Origin: Lachnospiraceae bacterium
GTDB taxonomy: Bacteria; Bacillota; Clostridia; Lachnospirales; Lachnospiraceae
DNA length: 44,156 bases
Assembly (NCBI GenBank): GCA_024696945.1
Contig: JAILGF010000210.1
Location: 1-44,156, forward strand
Direction of reading: 5' to 3'
The position numbers were made by a program, and so were the translations under genes. The notes beneath the pieces were generated by a model. That model ran no database searches, was not told the origin of the DNA, and worked only from the letters and a program-made list of their open reading frames with translations. The stretch's first letter is position 1; the number at the start of each line of letters is the position of its first letter. Below, piece after piece: positions 1 through 7,946 of this stretch.

Positions 1-108
1 GGAGCATTAGAGCTCGCTAAGCGTCCGGAAAACAAGGGCAAGGTGATAGTTGCGCTTCTTCCCGACAGCGGCGACAGATACTATTCAACAGCATTATTCA
101 CAGACTGA
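1..108 (+). CDS. cysK: Cysteine synthase, C-terminal end (partial)
   Basis: Only the last 35 codons are in the window, ending with TGA at 106-108. The reading frame ends in a segment of the form [20 protein letters not shown], which closely matches the C-terminus of O-acetylserine sulfhydrylases (cysteine synthase A), PLP enzymes that make cysteine from O-acetylserine and sulfide in the cytosol. The body of the gene, including the PLP lysine, lies upstream and is not visible. A good intrinsic terminator follows 33 nt downstream, so this gene ends its transcription unit. Cystathionine beta-synthase-like paralogues share this ending, so the exact subfamily is inferred. Confidence 0.82.
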   Translation, partial: GALELAKRPENKGKVIVALLPDSGDRYYSTALFTD

Positions 109-141
109 TTCGAGAGACTCTTTGGATATATGATTGGCAAA

Positions 142-166
142 GGAGAGCAGATGACTGCTCTTTTTT
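142..166 (+). terminator. Intrinsic terminator after cysK
   Basis: A stem AGAGCAG/CTGCTCT with loop ATGA is followed directly by a run of six T. It separates the cysteine synthase end from the lipoprotein gene. Confidence 0.78.
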
Positions 167-200
167 GTGTTGTAAAATCATGGCAATTTCTCTTAGAGTA

Positions 201-209
201 TGGTACAAT
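201..209 (+). promoter_or_regulatory. Possible extended -10 promoter for the lipoprotein gene
   Basis: TGGTACAAT is an extended -10 (TGn followed by TACAAT). No convincing -35 box lies 17 nt upstream. It sits 59 nt before the chosen start of the next gene, after the cysK terminator. The assignment is weak. Confidence 0.3.
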
Positions 210-268
210 AATAATGTGTATTTAAAATTTTGACATAATAATTGGAATATAATGGAGAAATATGCTAT

Positions 269-1576
269 ATGGAACATAAAAAAGTACTGAAATCATTACC
301 CGGTTTGGCACTGTTTTTTTCACTGCTGTTGTCAGCCTGCTCCTCACCGAAACAGTTACCGGTCGATGAGCCCAAAACCGTAGATGTCACTACCACTCCT
401 ATAGAGATCGCAGAGGATGAAAATAAGCTTTCCTTCAGCGAGATTGAAAAGCTGGCTGCAGAAAATGTATATAATGTTCACTGGTATACCTCGACAGAGG
501 GTGACTTTGCTGCGGGCACGTCGTTTATAATGGATTCCGATAAGTTTGGAGGGAAGGTGCTGGTTACAGCTTTCCATTATCTGGTACCGGATGAGAATGA
601 TGGTACATTTAAAGGTGCAGACCTGCCCGGTTTTGTTCAGGGAGGTACTATAATTCAGGCTAAAAGCAAAGAAACTACCGGTGCAAGTCTCAAAAACTGT
701 ATAGTGATAGAAGATGCAGCTGCTGTTCCGTTAATAAATAAAGATGTTGCCGCATTTACCCTGTATAATGCAGAAAATCTGAAAACACTGCCTGTTTCAA
801 CACATCCCTTAAAAATGGGTGACAAGCTGTATCTACTCGCAAGTCTTTGGAAGGGTGATAATTTAAACGAGAACTGTGTGTATGAAGGTACTTCTGTTTT
901 GGACCTGAACGGGGAGCTGAAATTTAAGCTAAAAGATAATTACGATACTACAGGCGGCAGTGGGGGACCTATCATCAATGAATATGGTGAAGTGGTGGCC
1001 ATACATATGGCATCAACCCAGGACAACTCGTATATGTTCGGACATTCGTCCGACAGCTTTCTGGCACAGATAAATGCGGGGACGGTTTCGCATGTCACAT
1101 ATGAGGAAAAAGCTGAGGTTGTAGAAGCAGCAGAAGGAGAAGTACCGACTTATTATCATAAAGCTGATGATCTTTCTGCGGAAACCTATTTCTTTAATAT
1201 GAAGATAACCGGGGTTGAAACCGTCGACAGTATTGGAGAAATAAAAGCGGATGAGGGACAGAAGTTTGCTATTGTCAGCATGTGTATTGATACAGTAGGG
1301 CTAAATACCGGTGATTTTTATCTGTTCAGTGAGGACTTCTGCGTATATTGGGAGGATGATTATAGTCCTGCATACGGATATGAAGAAACACATGCTGAAG
1401 ACATAGCGCGTGATAGCACTATGATCCGGGACAATTCGATAACCTTTTTGAAGTATGCCTTCCAGATTCCGGAAGATTTTGAATCGATGATACTTTATTT
1501 CATGGATTACTATTATGATACAAATGATGTATTCCATGAGCTTGCAGAGCATTATTTTGAAATTCCAACGAAATAA
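269..1576 (+). CDS. Trypsin-like serine protease lipoprotein
   Basis: A secreted lipoprotein of 435 aa. The ATG at 269 is chosen because GGAGA lies 10 nt upstream; the frame is open further back to a TTG at 242, which has no ribosome site. Residues 1-24 are a lipoprotein signal peptide ending in LLLSAC, so Cys24 should be lipidated. Residues about 85-260 read as a chymotrypsin-fold protease: His103 in VTAFHYL, Asp159 in NKDVAAF and Ser231 in TTGGSGGPI form the expected H-D-S triad, the last with the GxSGGP signature. The remaining ~150 residues form a separate C-terminal domain rich in acidic and aromatic residues, possibly of the DUF4352/Telokin-like type, but I do not recognise it securely. 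It probably acts on the outer face of the membrane; the substrate is unknown. Confidence 0.8.
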   Translation: MEHKKVLKSLPGLALFFSLLLSACSSPKQLPVDEPKTVDVTTTPIEIAEDENKLSFSEIEKLAAENVYNVHWYTSTEGDFAAGTSFIMDSDKFGGKVLVTAFHYLVPDENDGTFKGADLPGFVQGGTIIQAKSKETTGASLKNCIVIEDAAAVPLINKDVAAFTLYNAENLKTLPVSTHPLKMGDKLYLLASLWKGDNLNENCVYEGTSVLDLNGELKFKLKDNYDTTGGSGGPIINEYGEVVAIHMASTQDNSYMFGHSSDSFLAQINAGTVSHVTYEEKAEVVEAAEGEVPTYYHKADDLSAETYFFNMKITGVETVDSIGEIKADEGQKFAIVSMCIDTVGLNTGDFYLFSEDFCVYWEDDYSPAYGYEETHAEDIARDSTMIRDNSITFLKYAFQIPEDFESMILYFMDYYYDTNDVFHELAEHYFEIPTK

Positions 1577-1703
1577 TAATCTTCAACATCTTAAAGATTT
1601 ACGCCTTCATAATATATAAGTAACAAGAATAAAGGAATAATCGTAAGCATATATTGATACACAGCCAATTAACTCTAATCTTCCGACGTGGGAAGGATTC
1701 TCT

Positions 1704-1718
1704 TATGCCGAAAAAATG
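1704..1718 (+). promoter_or_regulatory. Possible 4-codon leader ORF overlapping the next start
   Basis: GGAAGG at 1691-1696 is spaced 7 nt from an ATG at 1704 that opens the tiny frame Met-Pro-Lys-Lys-stop. Its stop overlaps the ATG of the beta-helix gene as ATGA (1715-1718 region). This would allow start-stop coupling, but may be chance. Confidence 0.25.
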
Positions 1719-3053
1719 ATAAAGATTATGAATAATAATAGAAACAAGCTTATTTTGTCAATATGTTTGGTAGTTATAGCAGTTACTATAATAGGTGTTA
1801 TAATCATCAAAAGTAATCATGAAAAAAATACTCTTGAAGAAACCATTCAGGAAGAAATTATTCATAGGGAAAGCATTAATGAGAAAACCACCCATGAAGA
1901 AAACAATCTTCCGGTAACTGCGGAAATTACCATATCCCCGAAGCCCACCGAAAGTAATGAAGAAGACGAATCCTTTATGGAGACAATGTATGATTATTCC
2001 TTCGCAGGAATGAAAAGTTCAAAAAAGAGAGTAAAGGATACCGATTACATCAGTGTCACAGAATATGGGGTAATTCCCGATTCGGGACAGGAGGAATCAA
2101 GCCGTGTCATAAATGCGATCAAAGATACGGCTTCAAAAGGAAAATATCTGTATTTCCCAAAAGGAACTTATTATGTAAAGAACGTTAAAATATATGATAC
2201 CGATAACGTGAGGATATGTGGTGACGGGGAAGAAACGGTCCTAAAGACAGCTGATGATGCTGTGGGTGAAGTAAAATGGGATATAACAATGGGGTTTTAC
2301 CGATGTAATAATCTTACGGTGCGAGATCTCACATTTGACGGCAACAATAAGAAGGTTGCTGGAAATTCAGAAGTAGGCGTGCTTCAACTTCGTATAGAAA
2401 ACTGTGAAAATGCGAACGTATACGGATGTCGGTTTCAGAATAACAATAGTGGGAACATCAACATTGTTGGCCATGTGGAAGGAGTAAAAATATTCTATTG
2501 TGATTTTTTAAATTCAGATTGTTCTGTTATTGTGATGCCGGGATATATTACTAATGGTTATATTTGCAATAACTATATAGACGGGCAGGAGTGGGAATGG
2601 AGCGAACCGATCTCGTTTTACAATTCTCCTAACGATGATGAACCCAACAGTAACATAATTATCAGTGGTAATGATATCAGAAATCATACCCAGAGTGCGG
2701 GAGGCATATTTATCACCTATCCGAGCAAAGATATATATGTGCTGGATAATTATTTCTACAGATGCGGCGCTGCCATCGGGAGCGGTACCAGACTTCAGAA
2801 CCCGGGAGATGACAGAGGACCATGGAATATCGAGTGCAGGAATAATATAATCGAATCACCGGTATGGCATGGATTTGATCTGCTTTTTGCAGAAGGCTGG
2901 ACGATAGAAGATAATACCATAACAGATATAACGGATGGTTTTGCAGTGTATCTCTACTGTTGTAATAACTGCAAGATCAAGAATAACTCTATCGACGGGA
3001 GCCGGGTATATCAGGTTGACTGTCACGGTAATATTATTATGTATAATAAATAA
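1716..3053 (+). CDS. Membrane-anchored pectate-lyase-like beta-helix protein
   Basis: 445 aa. Residues 11-32 are a single hydrophobic segment near the N-terminus, so the protein is probably anchored with its bulk outside the cell. Residues 33-105 are a Glu/Thr-rich linker. From about 110 the sequence follows the pectate lyase 3 / right-handed beta-helix pattern: an opening segment VTEYGVIPDSGQEES, a helix, then YFPKGTYYV, followed by many short strands with Asn-rich turns (NNNSGN, NNCKIKNN). Such proteins are polysaccharide lyases, glycoside hydrolases or polymer-binding proteins; no catalytic triad is obvious, so the substrate is not assigned. A start at 1716 or at the ATG at 1728 (MNNNRNK) is possible. 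The ribosome site fits a tiny upstream ORF better than either start. Confidence 0.7.
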   Translation: MIKIMNNNRNKLILSICLVVIAVTIIGVIIIKSNHEKNTLEETIQEEIIHRESINEKTTHEENNLPVTAEITISPKPTESNEEDESFMETMYDYSFAGMKSSKKRVKDTDYISVTEYGVIPDSGQEESSRVINAIKDTASKGKYLYFPKGTYYVKNVKIYDTDNVRICGDGEETVLKTADDAVGEVKWDITMGFYRCNNLTVRDLTFDGNNKKVAGNSEVGVLQLRIENCENANVYGCRFQNNNSGNINIVGHVEGVKIFYCDFLNSDCSVIVMPGYITNGYICNNYIDGQEWEWSEPISFYNSPNDDEPNSNIIISGNDIRNHTQSAGGIFITYPSKDIYVLDNYFYRCGAAIGSGTRLQNPGDDRGPWNIECRNNIIESPVWHGFDLLFAEGWTIEDNTITDITDGFAVYLYCCNNCKIKNNSIDGSRVYQVDCHGNIIMYNK

Positions 3054-3069
3054 AGACAGTAATTGGTCA

Positions 3070-3098
3070 TTGAATACCATAAAGCATGGTGGTATAAT
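3070..3098 (+). promoter_or_regulatory. Sigma-A promoter for yqeY
   Basis: TTGAAT, a 17-nt spacer and a perfect TATAAT lie 31 nt before the yqeY start, just after the beta-helix gene. This gives yqeY its own promoter. Confidence 0.72.
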
Positions 3099-3128
3099 AC
3101 AGATAAAATAATTATGGGAGGATTTGAA

Positions 3129-3566
3129 ATGCAGTTTACAAAATTACAAAAAGATATGATGCAGGCAATGAAGGATCACGACAAGGTTAAAAAGGATGCT
3201 TTATCGGCACTTGTATCAGCAACTAAGAAACTGGCAATTGATGCGGGATGCAGGGATGAAATACCGGACAGCATGACGGATCAGGCTATATTAAAGGAAA
3301 TTAAGACCTTAAAAGAGCAGATAGATACCTGTCCTGATTCCCGTATGGAGCTTAAGGAAGAGTATAAGGCAAGACTTGCCGTTTTTGAGGAGTATGCTCC
3401 AAAGATGTTATCGCCTGAAGAAGTTGAAAAAATAATCAAAGAAAAGTTCGCAGATGTTCTGGCTTCAGGCAACAAAGGCATGGTTATGAAGGCCGTTATG
3501 GCTGAACTTAAAGGTAAGGCTGACGGCAAGGTGATAAATGAGGTTGTTGGGAAATTGACCTCGTAA
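3129..3566 (+). CDS. yqeY: GatB/YqeY domain protein
   Basis: 145 aa, close to the ~148 aa usual for YqeY. The ATG at 3129 is preceded by GGGAGG at a spacing of about 7; the longer open frame back to 3063 overlaps the promoter and is not used. The sequence is almost all helical and has the family's layout: an N-terminal bundle with MQAMKDHDKVKKDALSAL, and a C-terminal part with EEYAPKMLSPEEVEKIIKE and GKADGKVINEVV, which matches the tail domain shared with the GatB subunit of tRNA amidotransferase. YqeY is a small cytosolic protein presumed to bind tRNA or amidotransferase; its role is not settled. It converges on the next, minus-strand gene with only 46 nt between stops and no visible terminator. 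Confidence 0.9.
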   Translation: MQFTKLQKDMMQAMKDHDKVKKDALSALVSATKKLAIDAGCRDEIPDSMTDQAILKEIKTLKEQIDTCPDSRMELKEEYKARLAVFEEYAPKMLSPEEVEKIIKEKFADVLASGNKGMVMKAVMAELKGKADGKVINEVVGKLTS

Positions 3567-3612
3567 TGTATTGAGAGCGTGGGTCAAAAAATGTTATTCT
3601 AAAAGCGAGTTG

Positions 3613-5358
3613 TTATGGTTTCATAACCTTACGATACCAGGTGACTTCGGAATCGTATCTTAAATTGGTATAGGTTTGTGAGTCCATGGAGGTTCTAAGA
3701 AATCTGATATAATTCTCAGAACCGTGTCCGTTTTCAGGCTCAAGGGTTTTTAAGCGGTCATCCTCTGCAAAAAACAGGCAGATTTTGGAGGCGTCGATCC
3801 ATTCGTCATACACATCGCCTGATTCCGAATAGGTTATTGCATTGGGGAAGAAGAATGAAGCGTAATCATGAATATTGCCTTCTAAGCCGTTGTCGGTATA
3901 TATTACCAAGCAGAATTCATCGGTATTCTTCATCCCGTTTTCTTTAAGGGTATCGGAAATATAATCTATTGCATACTTCATGGGTTGGACGTACCGGAAA
4001 TACCTAAAGGAATTGTGGGGTTGTCTGAAGTTGAACAATCCGGCGAAAAAGAAAAAAATCAACAGTATTATAAACACGGGCTTTGAAAGATGAAGTCCGT
4101 GTTTTTTTACTATCCGCAGTATTGCCAGGAAGATACAGGTTATAAGTACGGGGATGACTATCATGTTCCTCTGCATTAGCCAGGCCTTTTCATATGAAGC
4201 ATAACCGACCATATAGTCGGAGAAAAAGACTACTCCGAGGACCCAAAGTGAAATAAGGGCATCAATGAGCAGAAGCCTTCCCGTAAGAGAAAGAACCAAG
4301 TACAATATTATTAAACCGCCGAATATCCCAAGGAATCTGACATTTGCATCTGTAAGGAATTCTTTTATACTTGAAAATGCGGATTCAAATACGGAAGTAT
4401 TTTCCCTGAATTCGGTGATCCTGTCGGAACGTCCGGATATATAGGTAGCGATGAAAAACGAAAAAATATTGGCGGCGCAGCCGATGCAGGCATACCCGAC
4501 GGATGAAGAAAGCTTCTCTTTTTCACTTACAGAAAAAAGAGCTTTTTTATATATATTGGAGAGCGCATTAATTAACAGGAAAACAAGCAGCAATCCCAGG
4601 GATGCAAGAACGGGCGTGTAGGAGTCTGCCATAAGACATCCGACATATGAAATTGCAGATACAATGATGATGTTTGGGCTCACCAGGAGTTTTAAAAAAA
4701 GACCTATCGCAAGCAAAGTAAGAGCCACAGGGGTTATTGCCTGCTCAAAATTCATATAGTATTCTGTAATAAAGGGAAATGCTAAAAGCGCGAAGCAGGG
4801 AAGAAGTACATATATTTCTTTGATCCCTTCCTTTTTCAGCCAATCTCTTAAGCCGAAAAACAGAACGGTAAGTCCTATGAGAAACATCAAACCAAAACCT
4901 GCATGCAGTGTCCATACGTTTGCACCGAAAATATATGCAGGGATAGCGGCAATAAGATACTGTCTGGCGGGGTACCCGAGAAATGCGGTTCCGGTGTAAC
5001 CAAGATCCGGCTTTTCAAAAGCCCTAAGACCTTCTGCAAGCTGTTGCGCCGAATCGGGATTGATATCTGAGAAGGAAACGTTTCCTATAAAAAACAAGAA
5101 TAAAAGAATTAATCCGAGAAATACACCTGCAAGAAGATAATCTTTCGCCTTAACATCTTTTTTTATATTGAGGCCCACATAAAACAGGAAATATCCCAGC
5201 CAGAATATTCCTGTGAACAGCCATACATAAGCGGCTACACAAGAAAAGAAGCCCCCGACCCCATATGCCAAAAGCTCGAGGGCCGAAATAAATGAAAAGT
5301 AAATAATTAGGATTTTAAGGGAATGATTGTCTATTTTGAAATTTAACTTTGTTTTCAT
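3613..5358 (-). CDS. Polytopic GT-C-like membrane protein (putative glycosyltransferase)
   Basis: 581 aa with about a dozen hydrophobic segments through residue ~440 and a C-terminal soluble part of ~140 aa. After the first helices a loop holds SFSDINPDSAQQ with Asp98 and Asp102, followed by YTGTAFLGYPARQYLIAAIP. This resembles the acidic first extracellular loop of GT39/PMT-like and ArnT-like glycosyltransferases, which use polyprenyl-phosphate sugars at the outer membrane face. That placement is by topology and loop pattern, not by a clear family match. AGGA lies upstream of the ATG at a workable distance. A promoter precedes it (5404-5432). It may act in wall or surface polysaccharide synthesis; the nearby dTDP-sugar gene fits but is on the other strand. 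Confidence 0.6.
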   Translation of the reverse strand: MKTKLNFKIDNHSLKILIIYFSFISALELLAYGVGGFFSCVAAYVWLFTGIFWLGYFLFYVGLNIKKDVKAKDYLLAGVFLGLILLFLFFIGNVSFSDINPDSAQQLAEGLRAFEKPDLGYTGTAFLGYPARQYLIAAIPAYIFGANVWTLHAGFGLMFLIGLTVLFFGLRDWLKKEGIKEIYVLLPCFALLAFPFITEYYMNFEQAITPVALTLLAIGLFLKLLVSPNIIIVSAISYVGCLMADSYTPVLASLGLLLVFLLINALSNIYKKALFSVSEKEKLSSSVGYACIGCAANIFSFFIATYISGRSDRITEFRENTSVFESAFSSIKEFLTDANVRFLGIFGGLIILYLVLSLTGRLLLIDALISLWVLGVVFFSDYMVGYASYEKAWLMQRNMIVIPVLITCIFLAILRIVKKHGLHLSKPVFIILLIFFFFAGLFNFRQPHNSFRYFRYVQPMKYAIDYISDTLKENGMKNTDEFCLVIYTDNGLEGNIHDYASFFFPNAITYSESGDVYDEWIDASKICLFFAEDDRLKTLEPENGHGSENYIRFLRTSMDSQTYTNLRYDSEVTWYRKVMKP

Positions 5359-5403
5359 AATGTAATCCTACTTTTACCGATAGTATTTAATCAATCTCTA
5401 AAC

Positions 5404-5432
5404 AGTGTATCATAGAATATGAGGCTCGTCAA
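5404..5432 (-). promoter_or_regulatory. Sigma-A promoter for the GT-C-like gene
   Basis: On the minus strand, TTGACG, a 17-nt spacer and TACACT lie about 46 nt upstream of the ATG at 5358. Confidence 0.6.
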
Positions 5433-5469
5433 CGACGTTCACAGTAGAACCGAAAGCTGGACCAACGGT

Positions 5470-6681
5470 TTACCTGCAGATAAAAATCCCCGCCTCCTTG
5501 GTTACATGAAAACCGTTTCCTATTTCGCTGTGTACATATTTCCTGAATTCTTTATAATTATCAACGATATATTGGTTTTGATTTCCGTGACAGGAGGTGA
5601 TGTAATCGGTCAGGTCTTTTTCATCGGTAACCACGAGACTATCTTCATACTCCCGCCATTCAACCGAACTAAACTGCTTTTCCAATATCTTTTTTCCGTT
5701 TGTCTTTCCAAATATTTCATAGAGATCCTTTGCAGCGAGGACAATCCTGTCATCGAAGCCTTTTGCAAGCTCACTGATTTCTTTCATGTGCCTTGGTCCG
5801 TAGGTGCTGCAGATAAATGTTCCGCCGGGTTTTAGAACCCGTCTTATTTCTTTAAGTGTTCTGTTGAGATTTCCCGCATAGAACAGAACATGGTTTGCAA
5901 TGACCATATCTGCGGAAGCGTTGGGCAGATCGAGGTTCTCCATATCCATCAGGCTGAAATGAAATCTTTTATCGGACGGAGCAAATCTTTCTCCGGCTTC
6001 TTTTAGAACTCCTTCGGAGTTATCGGAAAGTATGACTTTTATTTTTTTCGGTACGAGGTCCATATTTTGCAGCCAGAAATCTCCGTTGCCGCAGCCGATT
6101 TCCAAAATATTCATACCGGAAATTATCCCGCAATTTCTATAGATCCAGGGAAACCACTTTTCCGTGTTTTGCGAGTAAAGGCTATGAAGCTTTATACGGA
6201 TCGAAATGTTGGAGGTATTTATGTACTGTTGCATTAAACTCTTTTTGAGGCTTTCATCCGTTACCTGCTTCATAAGGAGCGACCAGTCGGCGCTTCCCTT
6301 TGTCCTTATTTCTTCCATAGTATTTTGCAGCGCTTCCCGGACAAGTGACATCTGTTTGATCTTCTCATCCAAAAGATTTAACTGCTGTTCCAGAGAAGTA
6401 AGGAGGGTTTTCTGCCTGTCATTTTCAGGTTCATCCATGAGACCGGAATTTATGGTTTCCGGTGTTGATTCCTGTACGTCGGCCAAAGAAAAACCAAGGT
6501 ATTTCAAAAAGAGGATTCTCTGCATTTTTTCAAAATCCCTGTCGGTATAAAGCTTATAGCCGTTTTCTTCGACATAGGACGGGGTAAGAAAACCGTGGTC
6601 ATTGTAATAACGTAAGGTTTTCTTTGTTACATGTGCTTTTTTCGCAAATTCTCCGGATGTATATAAGCCTTCCTTTTTCAT
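5470..6681 (-). CDS. MerR-family regulator fused to a class I methyltransferase
   Basis: 403 aa from the ATG at 6681 (MKKEGLYTSGEFAKKA). The open frame extends further upstream to 6900 but crosses the promoters. Residues 1-70 are a MerR DNA-binding domain: LYTSGEFAKKAHVTKKTLRYYNDHGFL, then the wing with NGYKLYTDRDFEKMQ and the LGFSLADVQE helix. Residues about 92-130 form the dimerising coiled coil. Residues about 165-403 form a SAM-dependent methyltransferase: motif I ILEIGCGNG at 192-200 and VLKPGG at 282-287. MerR dimers usually bind a dyad inside an overlong promoter spacer, and one is present 50 nt upstream (6725-6755). The methyltransferase may sense or modify the inducing compound; its substrate is unknown. 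The best ribosome site (AGAGG) is unusually far, about 14 nt, from the ATG. Confidence 0.88.
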   Translation of the reverse strand: MKKEGLYTSGEFAKKAHVTKKTLRYYNDHGFLTPSYVEENGYKLYTDRDFEKMQRILFLKYLGFSLADVQESTPETINSGLMDEPENDRQKTLLTSLEQQLNLLDEKIKQMSLVREALQNTMEEIRTKGSADWSLLMKQVTDESLKKSLMQQYINTSNISIRIKLHSLYSQNTEKWFPWIYRNCGIISGMNILEIGCGNGDFWLQNMDLVPKKIKVILSDNSEGVLKEAGERFAPSDKRFHFSLMDMENLDLPNASADMVIANHVLFYAGNLNRTLKEIRRVLKPGGTFICSTYGPRHMKEISELAKGFDDRIVLAAKDLYEIFGKTNGKKILEKQFSSVEWREYEDSLVVTDEKDLTDYITSCHGNQNQYIVDNYKEFRKYVHSEIGNGFHVTKEAGIFICR

Positions 6682-6724
6682 TTTTATGTTGCAGTTCCTC
6701 TCAAAAAAATTTTCTAAAAAATAC

Positions 6725-6755
6725 TTGACTGTGCCCTTAGGGCACACCTTATACT
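6725..6755 (+). promoter_or_regulatory. MerR-type promoter with operator dyad in a 19-bp spacer
   Basis: TTGACT (6725-6730) and TATACT (6750-6755) are separated by 19 bp. The spacer contains GTGCCCTTAGGGCAC (6731-6745), 7-bp arms around one base. A 19-bp spacer with a centred dyad is the hallmark of promoters controlled by MerR-family proteins, and the MerR gene is adjacent. This promoter points towards the dTDP-glucose dehydratase gene at 6844. Confidence 0.7.
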
Positions 6756-6759
6756 CCAT

Positions 6760-6788
6760 ATTGTAATATAAAAAGGGCCCGGTGTCAA
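6760..6788 (-). promoter_or_regulatory. Promoter for the merR-methyltransferase gene
   Basis: On the minus strand, TTGACA (6788-6783), 17 nt, then TACAAT (6765-6760). Its start point (about 6753) would fall on the -10 box of the plus-strand MerR-type promoter, so the two promoters face each other and overlap. The transcript would carry the dyad in its 5' leader. Confidence 0.7.
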
Positions 6789-6843
6789 TCGCGAATGAAT
6801 TAACGGCTGACATAATAAAAAAGATTTTTAGGAGGAAAACAAC

Positions 6844-7863
6844 ATGACAATAATAGTTACCGGAGGAGCCGGATTTATCGGAAGCAACTTTATATTCCAT
6901 ATGCTTGGAAAATATCCCGATTATCGCATCATCTGTCTTGACTGCCTGACATATGCGGGCAATCTTTCAACACTTAAATCCGTTATGGACAATCCCAATT
7001 TCAGATTCGTTAAGGAGGATATCACAAACAGAGAAGCGGTATATAAGCTTTTTGAAGAGGAAAAGCCCGACATGGTCGTTAACTTTGCGGCAGAGAGCCA
7101 TGTAGACCGTTCCATTGAGAACCCGGAGGTTTTCCTTAACACGAACATACTCGGAACTGCAGTACTTATGGATGCCTGCAGGAAATATGGGATAAAGAGA
7201 TATCATCAGGTATCGACCGATGAGGTATATGGGGATCTTCCTTTAGACCGTCCCGATCTCTTCTTTACAGAGGAAACACCCATCCATACCAGCAGCCCTT
7301 ACAGCTCATCAAAGGCCGGTGCGGATCTTTTGGTCCTTGCATATCACAGGACTTACGGATTGCCCGTATCCATCAGCCGCTGCTCAAACAACTACGGACC
7401 TTATCATTTCCCGGAGAAGCTTATCCCTCTTATGATAGCCAACGCACTTCATGACAAGCCTCTTCCTGTATACGGAAAGGGTGAGAATGTCAGGGATTGG
7501 CTTTATGTTGAGGATCACTGCCGTGCCATCGACCTTGTTATCCATAACGGACGTGAGGGCGAGGTATATAATATCGGCGGACATAATGAGATGAGAAACA
7601 TCGATATAGTTAAGATGATCTGTAAGGAGCTTGGGAAGCCCGAAAGTCTTATCACTTATGTTACCGACCGTAAGGGACACGATATGAGATATGCGATAGA
7701 CCCGACCAAGATCCATAATGAGCTCGGTTGGCTTCCCGAGACAAAATTTGCCGACGGAATAAAGAAGACCATAAAGTGGTATCTGGAAAATCAGGAGTGG
7801 TGGGAAACCATCATCTCGGGAGAATACAGAAACTACTATGAGAAAATGTACGGCAATCGCTAA
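6844..7863 (+). CDS. rfbB: dTDP-glucose 4,6-dehydratase
   Basis: 339 aa, the family's usual length. This cytosolic short-chain dehydrogenase/reductase-type enzyme converts dTDP-glucose to dTDP-4-keto-6-deoxyglucose using bound NAD, the second step towards dTDP-rhamnose and other deoxysugars. The NAD-binding motif TGGAGFIG is at 6-13, STDEVYG with the catalytic Thr125, Asp126 and Glu127 at 124-130, and the YxxxK pair is Tyr153/Lys157 in YSSSK. Further family blocks SRCSNNYGPYHFPEKLIPL and GKGENVRDWLYVEDHC are intact. AGGAGG at 6830-6835 sets the start. Other rml genes (rmlA, C, D) are not adjacent. The only promoter seen upstream is the MerR-type one at 6725-6755. Confidence 0.96.
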   Translation: MTIIVTGGAGFIGSNFIFHMLGKYPDYRIICLDCLTYAGNLSTLKSVMDNPNFRFVKEDITNREAVYKLFEEEKPDMVVNFAAESHVDRSIENPEVFLNTNILGTAVLMDACRKYGIKRYHQVSTDEVYGDLPLDRPDLFFTEETPIHTSSPYSSSKAGADLLVLAYHRTYGLPVSISRCSNNYGPYHFPEKLIPLMIANALHDKPLPVYGKGENVRDWLYVEDHCRAIDLVIHNGREGEVYNIGGHNEMRNIDIVKMICKELGKPESLITYVTDRKGHDMRYAIDPTKIHNELGWLPETKFADGIKKTIKWYLENQEWWETIISGEYRNYYEKMYGNR

Positions 7864-7878
7864 GCATAAAAAATGTTC

Positions 7879-7906
7879 TTGACTTTTGCGAATGTTCTTA
7901 TATAAT
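7879..7906 (+). promoter_or_regulatory. Sigma-A promoter for the DHH phosphoesterase gene
   Basis: TTGACT, a 16-nt spacer and a perfect TATAAT, 40 nt before the start at 7947. Confidence 0.7.
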
Positions 7907-7946
7907 TATATCAATTACGGTTTAAATTCGCAGATCCGGAGAGCAT

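Noticed and set aside
5419-5835. A 138-codon plus-strand open frame
   Set aside because: It lies wholly opposite the MerR-methyltransferase and its promoter region, has no ribosome site and no recognisable domain.
6682-6900. 73-codon extension of the MerR-methyltransferase
   Set aside because: It crosses both promoters and the operator dyad and precedes the standard start of the MerR domain.
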